Positions 16,287 to 19,411 of a stretch of 19,411 nt of DNA are shown here, in pieces (within the stretch, counting starts at the first letter, position 1; each line of letters starts with the position of its first letter). The notes under the pieces are model-generated. The model saw nothing but the letters and a program-made list of their open reading frames with translations. It searched no databases and had not been told where the DNA came from. The DNA is from Actinomycetota bacterium (GTDB lineage: Bacteria; Actinomycetota; Thermoleophilia; Solirubrobacterales; Solirubrobacteraceae). The stretch covers positions 1 to 19,411 of the forward strand of contig CAJCIJ010000005.1 in NCBI GenBank assembly GCA_903970315.1, written 5' to 3'. Position numbers and translations under genes: made by a program.

Positions 16287-16724
16287 CTAGGAACCGAAGA
16301 GGGCGACAACCAGGTTCTTGACAAGCTTGACGCCGGTTTCCTGGGCCAGCAACACGGCTACCACGCCGACCGCGAAGACGCCCACGGCCTCCTTGAAATC
16401 GCGCCTGAATGCCAGCACGATGGCGGCAAACGCGAAGCCGAGCGCAATCAGGCTCATGGCCACTCGGCGCCCGGTTTCCCCGGCCTTGCTCGCCGCCGAC
16501 TCAAGCTCGTTGCTTTCCCCGCCGGCGGCCTGAGCCGAGCCACTGCCCACGGCCGCAGCAGCTCCCACGCCGCCGGTGGCCGCCAACGCCGGAGCGGGCA
16601 CCATCGATCCGGCCGCTGCCGCGATGAAACCACACGCCAAAATCAGCGCCACTCGGCGGGTCAGGATGCGGGTTGAAATGCAGTTGCAACGGCGAGGTCC
16701 GGACACACGGGCTCCTTTGATCAT
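16287..16724 (-). CDS. Small pilin-like membrane protein (VirB2/TrbC topology)
   Basis: The frame is open far upstream (to 17531), but its upstream part is a shadow of the TcpC gene. The real start is probably ATG 16724-16722, which overlaps the TcpC stop as ATGA and gives 145 residues. A basic N-terminus with RRVALILACGFIAAAAG (23-39) and a likely signal cleavage after PALA (about 45-48) is followed by a Gly/Ala/Ser-rich segment. Two hydrophobic helices come next, near 88-106 (RVAMSLIALGFAFAAIVLAF) and 113-129, separated by a short charged turn (RRDFKE), with a short C-terminal tail. This signal peptide, two-helix, short-loop plan is that of VirB2/TrbC pilins, and the position between TcpC and TcpE fits. 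A pilus role is inferred; Gram-positive systems often lack a recognisable pilin, so a different structural subunit is possible. Confidence 0.7.
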   Translation of the reverse strand: MIKGARVSGPRRCNCISTRILTRRVALILACGFIAAAAGSMVPAPALAATGGVGAAAAVGSGSAQAAGGESNELESAASKAGETGRRVAMSLIALGFAFAAIVLAFRRDFKEAVGVFAVGVVAVLLAQETGVKLVKNLVVALFGS

Positions 16725-17581
16725 TGGTATGGGTTGCTCTGGATCGCCGATATCTCCCACCGGCCGGCGACCGTGACGACGTCGAGCTCGTAGGCGAGCG
16801 TGAGGGTGGCCCCGCGGCTTTCCCCTGCTTGCACGACGGCGAAGACCGAGCCGCCGCCAGGCAGCCACTTCAGCTGCGAGACCGAGTCCAGCGTCAGCGG
16901 CGCAGCAGGCACAGAGACGCGCGCCGATTCGGTCAGATCGGCGGCGAGCTCTGACGTCGCGCCGGCGAGGTAGTTGCGCAAGGCCCTTTCCACGACGGCC
17001 TCCAGAGCCGGATCGGCGACATCCGCAAACCGTTCCACGACGTCGTCGGCCCCTGCGGCGGCCGGCGCGCCCACAAGAGCCGGATAGCCGGCCAGCGCCA
17101 GCGCGCCGGTCGCCGTGCGCATCACGCCGACGCTGAGGTAGATGAGGCCGGATGTGTCCGTCTGACACGCCACCGTGTAGACACGCTGGCCCTCTGCGCC
17201 GATCCGTTCTCCGACGACTTCGGCCCACTGGACCTGCTGTGCGCCGGCCGACGGCAGCGCCACTCCGGCGCCTTCGCTCAGCCCTTCGCCAACGAACGGC
17301 GCCAGTGACTGCTGATAGGCGGCTGGTTGAGTGGACTCCCAGCTGAGGTAGCGCCGGGCGAACAGCACCGCGAACCCTTCCGCAGCGCGGTCTGGCGTCA
17401 CGGCACGCGGCGCGCGTTGGACCACCGGACGCGGAGGCGCAATCGCCAGACGGGCGCTGGCGATCACGCCCCAGGCCGCGACACCGTAGAGGGCATAGCG
17501 AGGCAAGCCCCGCGACAGGCGGATCAACCACATCGGACGACTGGTCACGGTGACCCTGCCGGCGCGTCCAACCCCGGCCAT
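16721..17581 (-). CDS. TcpC-like (VirB8-like) conjugation assembly protein
   Basis: This bitopic membrane protein has a short cytoplasmic N-terminus. One membrane helix (about 28-48 of the chosen protein, YALYGVAAWGVIASARLAIA) leads to a long outer part with two repeats of an NTF2/VirB8-like fold. The first repeat starts near APRAVTPDRAAEGFAVLFARRYLSW and the second near DDVVERFADVADPALEAVVERALRNYL. TcpC of plasmid pCW3 and related proteins share this tandem arrangement and recruit other secretion components outside the membrane. ATG 17581 gives 286 residues and lies 7 bases after the upstream stop. A TTG at 17605 would add eight residues and overlap that gene by 17 bases. The stop overlaps the pilin-like gene as ATGA. 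The tandem-domain reading comes from helix and strand pattern, not a structure search. Confidence 0.78.
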   Translation of the reverse strand: MAGVGRAGRVTVTSRPMWLIRLSRGLPRYALYGVAAWGVIASARLAIAPPRPVVQRAPRAVTPDRAAEGFAVLFARRYLSWESTQPAAYQQSLAPFVGEGLSEGAGVALPSAGAQQVQWAEVVGERIGAEGQRVYTVACQTDTSGLIYLSVGVMRTATGALALAGYPALVGAPAAAGADDVVERFADVADPALEAVVERALRNYLAGATSELAADLTESARVSVPAAPLTLDSVSQLKWLPGGGSVFAVVQAGESRGATLTLAYELDVVTVAGRWEISAIQSNPYQ

Positions 17582-17588
17582 CGGACGG

Positions 17589-18191
17589 TCAATGCTCAAA
17601 GCCAAACTCCGCTTCCAGCTCGCCCGCGTTGTCGGCCGCCGTTTCCCCGACCGTCAGTCCCACTGCCGCGACAGGGGCCCGCGACAGCCAGGTGTTAAGA
17701 CCAGGTTCAGCCGTGACCGCTGGCTCGCCCAAGCTCCCGAGGCCCGGTAACGCGCCTCGGAGGCGTGGCCGCACACGCGCGTTTCCCAGCTCCCGCAAAC
17801 CCGGCGCCCGCGCGGCGTGATGGTCGCCGCCAGCGTCGTAACTCGGCCGCACGGCCGTCGAACCAACGATCCGGCCCGTGCTCGGCCCACCGAGGCTGCC
17901 GGCGACCAGGGCGGTCTGAGAGCCGTCCCGTGCTGGCGCGTCGAGCAACCGCTCGATCACCGTGACGGCGCCGAAGCCGGCGGCCAATCCCGCCAGACAC
18001 GCCAGAGCGGTGAGCGCCCACCGACTGCGGCGTGCGTGACTGCCGGTGACGGCCTTTCCGTAGACAGGCTCTGACCAGTCCGCTCCAGGCTCGTGCCGCG
18101 AGGGAGGCGCCTCGCTGGCGACACTCAGGTCCGGGTCTTGTCCCTCGGCATAGGCGCGGTAGACCTCTCTGGGCCGAGTGACGCGACGCAT
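17589..18191 (-). CDS. Unrecognised single-pass membrane protein of the secretion operon
   Basis: I do not recognise a family. Its 200 residues comprise a basic, polar cytoplasmic-looking head (MRRVTRPREVYRAYAEG), one membrane helix at about 58-79 (WALTALACLAGLAAGFGAV), and an outer part of about 120 residues rich in Gly, Ala, Arg and Pro. The outer part ends in an acidic stretch containing ETAADNAGELEAEF. There are no cysteines outside the helix and no catalytic motif. The gene is joined to the sigma-like gene by TGATG, sharing one base, and precedes TcpC by a few bases, so it belongs to the operon. Possible roles are a membrane-bound regulator of the sigma-like factor or an accessory subunit of the envelope complex; neither has direct support in the sequence. 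Confidence 0.7.
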   Translation of the reverse strand: MRRVTRPREVYRAYAEGQDPDLSVASEAPPSRHEPGADWSEPVYGKAVTGSHARRSRWALTALACLAGLAAGFGAVTVIERLLDAPARDGSQTALVAGSLGGPSTGRIVGSTAVRPSYDAGGDHHAARAPGLRELGNARVRPRLRGALPGLGSLGEPAVTAEPGLNTWLSRAPVAAVGLTVGETAADNAGELEAEFGFEH

Positions 18192-18970
18192 CAGGCGCCC
18201 CCAACGACGCAGGCGACCGGAGGCCGGTACGCGGACACATCCAGCCCCCAGTCGCCGGCGTCTTGACGGACGCGACGGCGGGCCAGAGGCGTGGGCTTCA
18301 CGGACGCGTCCCTGTGTTCACCTCCGACGCCGCTTGGGAATCGGGACGGTGCCAAGTCCGTCCACGCTCCCTCACTCTCGCCGGCTGGAGCATGTTGGCA
18401 GGCAACCAGCAGGCGCAGACGCGCACGACCCCGCTGGGCGACCTTGCGGTACTTCTCCGCCGACCAGCCAAAGTGCGCGCAGAACTCGCGGGGACTCAGG
18501 TCCAGCTGCAGCTGGCTGACCAGCACGAGCCGTTGGTCATGGGTGAGCTCGCTCGCAGCTGCGAGTACGCCGGTGAGCTGTTGACGGCTTTCGACTATGG
18601 CCTCGGTGCTTGCCCGCGGATCGGCAACTTCGACGGGCGCGGCGTCGGCGTCGCCGATCGGCAGCGCCCCGGCCAGCGCTGCCTCAATCGCGCTGCGACC
18701 GCCCAAGGCCCGATGGCGGTCGGCGATGCGCGAGCAGAACTTCTGCTCAAGCGCGTTGGCTATGTGGTCGGGACTCTGGAAGGGTCCGCCGCGGCGCGCC
18801 CGCACCAACAGCTCAAGCGTGGCCTGGCTGAGGCAGTCCTCCAGATCCTCGTGCCGCAGTCGGCCGCGGTAGGCACGAAGCAGCACCGCGCGCTTCTCGG
18901 CGGCCACGCGTGCGACCTGCTCGGCGGGGTCCACCGGGGTGGCTGAGAGAAGGTTTGGACTTGCGTACAC
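18191..18970 (-). CDS. Sigma-70 (ECF-like) regulator at the head of the secretion operon
   Basis: The protein looks like a two-domain sigma factor with a tail. Residues 25-90 resemble region 2 (RHEDLEDCLSQATLELLVRA, then ALEQKFCSRIADRHRA). Residues 128-190 resemble region 4, with a helix-turn-helix-like LTHDQRLVLVSQLQLDLS followed by PREFCAHFGWSAEKYRKVAQ and RGRARLRLLV. A low-complexity linker joins them. Beyond 190 an extension of about 70 residues ends in an Arg-rich and then hydrophobic stretch; typical small ECF factors stop near here. The longest frame starts with GTG 18970, and an in-frame stop at 18998-19000 forbids a longer one; GTG 18934 is an alternative. No ribosome-binding site precedes GTG 18970. 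No anti-sigma gene is adjacent unless it is the next, membrane-bound protein. It probably controls this operon, but could act elsewhere. Confidence 0.7.
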   Translation of the reverse strand: MYASPNLLSATPVDPAEQVARVAAEKRAVLLRAYRGRLRHEDLEDCLSQATLELLVRARRGGPFQSPDHIANALEQKFCSRIADRHRALGGRSAIEAALAGALPIGDADAAPVEVADPRASTEAIVESRQQLTGVLAAASELTHDQRLVLVSQLQLDLSPREFCAHFGWSAEKYRKVAQRGRARLRLLVACQHAPAGESEGAWTDLAPSRFPSGVGGEHRDASVKPTPLARRRVRQDAGDWGLDVSAYRPPVACVVGGA

Positions 18971-19025
18971 ACGGTGGTGTCGAGCCGAACCTGCGCATCA
19001 CCCCCCCTCTGTTTTGCAACACCCA

Positions 19026-19042
19026 CAGCGGGCCACCCGCTG
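19026..19042. other. Perfect 7-bp hairpin upstream of the secretion operon
   Basis: CAGCGGG (19026-19032), loop CCA, CCCGCTG (19036-19042). It lies in the 165-base gap between the sigma-like gene and lon and would fall in the leader of the operon if transcription begins near the lon promoter. No U-tract follows on either strand. Confidence 0.35.
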
Positions 19043-19070
19043 GCGTCACGCGCGCACGGCGCGCCGCCCC

Positions 19071-19098
19071 TTGAAGCCCCTCAACGACCGGCTATAGT
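19071..19098 (+). promoter_or_regulatory. Probable housekeeping promoter of lon
   Basis: A -35 element TTGAAG (19071-19076) is followed after 16 bases by the -10 element TATAGT (19093-19098), close to the TTGACA/TATAAT consensus. Transcription would begin near 19105, leaving a leader of about 30 bases before the lon ATG. The AT-rich stretch stands out sharply in this GC-rich sequence. Confidence 0.65.
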
Positions 19099-19106
19099 AA
19101 CTATAG
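19092..19106. repeat. Near-palindrome over the lon -10 region
   Basis: CTATAGTAACTATAG consists of two CTATAG palindromes separated by TAA. It covers the -10 box and carries a second TATAGT at 19102-19107, with another TATAGT on the minus strand (plus 19100-19105). It could be an operator, overlapping promoters, or simply an AT-rich melting region. Confidence 0.45.
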
Positions 19107-19122
19107 TTTCGTAACCTCATAT

Positions 19123-19126
19123 GGAG
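19123..19126 (+). promoter_or_regulatory. Ribosome-binding site that decides the lon start
   Basis: GGAG lies 9 bases before ATG 19136. An in-frame ATG at 19121 has no Shine-Dalgarno sequence upstream, so 19136 is the better start. Confidence 0.6.
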
Positions 19127-19135
19127 TGTGCAGAT

Positions 19136-19411
19136 ATGCCGTCATCGCCGAAATCAACTTCAACTGACACCGACGCTGCTTCTTCGCAGGAGCTCGAGCG
19201 CCACAACCAGGACAAGCCGGTCCTGCGTCTGATCCCGCTCGACGACACGGTCGTGTTCCCGGGTATGGGGATCACGCTGACCGAGGATGTGGGCTCAGAT
19301 GAGCGCGTGGTGCTCGTTCCGCGCCACGAAAACGAGTTCATCGACGTCGGCACGATTGCCGAGGTCTCAGACCATGTGCGCCTTCCCGGAGGAGCACGGG
19401 CAGTTCTGCTC
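19136..19411 (+). CDS. lon: ATP-dependent protease Lon, N-terminal fragment
   Basis: The first 92 codons are present before the right edge cuts the gene. After a polar N-terminal tail of about 28 residues (MPSSPKSTSTDTDAASSQEL), the sequence enters the Lon substrate-binding domain. It reads LRLIPLDDTVVFPGMGITLT, then RVVLVPRHENEFIDVGTIAEV and VRLPGGARAVLL. The 'LPLxDxVVFPGM' strand is the hallmark of bacterial Lon N-termini. The AAA+ and Ser-Lys protease domains would lie outside the window. Lon degrades misfolded and selected regulatory proteins in the cytoplasm. It is head-to-head with the secretion operon, sharing a 165-base gap. No HspR HAIR operator (CTTGAGT-N7-ACTCAAG), known upstream of Streptomyces lon, was found in the gap. 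Confidence 0.88.
   Translation, partial: MPSSPKSTSTDTDAASSQELERHNQDKPVLRLIPLDDTVVFPGMGITLTEDVGSDERVVLVPRHENEFIDVGTIAEVSDHVRLPGGARAVLL

Noticed and set aside
16725..17531. Upstream extension of the pilin-like frame giving a 414-residue protein
   Set aside because: The extension lies entirely within TcpC in another frame and is Arg/Gly-rich. ATG 16724 overlaps the TcpC stop as ATGA and is followed by a normal signal peptide.
10596..18970. Integrated conjugative element or genomic island
   Set aside because: No integrase, relaxase, tRNA target, flanking repeats or obvious composition change was seen; the flanks are housekeeping genes. Elements outside the window cannot be excluded.
19071..19084. 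TTGA-N6-TCAA upstream of lon as a possible HspR HAIR operator
   Set aside because: The HAIR consensus needs CTTGAGT-N7-ACTCAAG; both the spacing and the half-sites are wrong. The TTGA is better explained as part of the -35 box.

Overview
The window looks like chromosomal DNA from a very GC-rich actinobacterium, most likely class Thermoleophilia (Solirubrobacterales type). This is inferred from gene content and protein style: a DUF3352-like exported protein, a split PntA transhydrogenase, a Rho N-terminal-domain protein, and a TcpC/TcpE/VirB4-type secretion locus. No rRNA, tRNA, integrase, transposase or CRISPR array was seen. Names come from motif recognition, not database searches.

Layout. 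1-1698 (+): end of a DUF3352-like protein, cut by the left edge. 1901-2362 (+): unrecognised 153-residue protein, ending one base from a convergent gene. 2364-5498 (-): glpD (aerobic glycerol-3-phosphate dehydrogenase) followed by a divergent Rho paralogue that keeps the Rho fold but has lost several catalytic residues. 5591-8519 (-): pntAA-pntAB-pntB, a proton-translocating transhydrogenase operon joined by ATGA overlaps. 8609-9253 (+): PduO-type cobalamin adenosyltransferase, divergent from pnt. 9320-10561 (-): FAD/NAD(P) ferredoxin-reductase-like enzyme.

10596-18970 (-): a compact seven-gene operon of 8.4 kb. In transcription order it encodes a sigma-70-like protein, an unknown single-pass membrane protein, a TcpC/VirB8-like protein, a small pilin-like (VirB2/TrbC-topology) protein, a TcpE/VirB3-like membrane protein, a VirB4 ATPase and a large VirB6/TrbL-like channel protein. 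Adjacent genes overlap or lie within a few bases. It has the core of a Gram-positive type IV secretion machine. The window contains no relaxase, coupling ATPase, cell-wall hydrolase or integrase, so it may be a domesticated export or DNA-uptake apparatus rather than a conjugative element.

19136-19411 (+): the start of lon, divergent from the secretion operon, with a good promoter and ribosome-binding site; it runs off the right edge.

The two most interesting items are the type IV-like operon led by its own sigma-like gene, and the apparently hydrolysis-defective Rho paralogue downstream of glpD.
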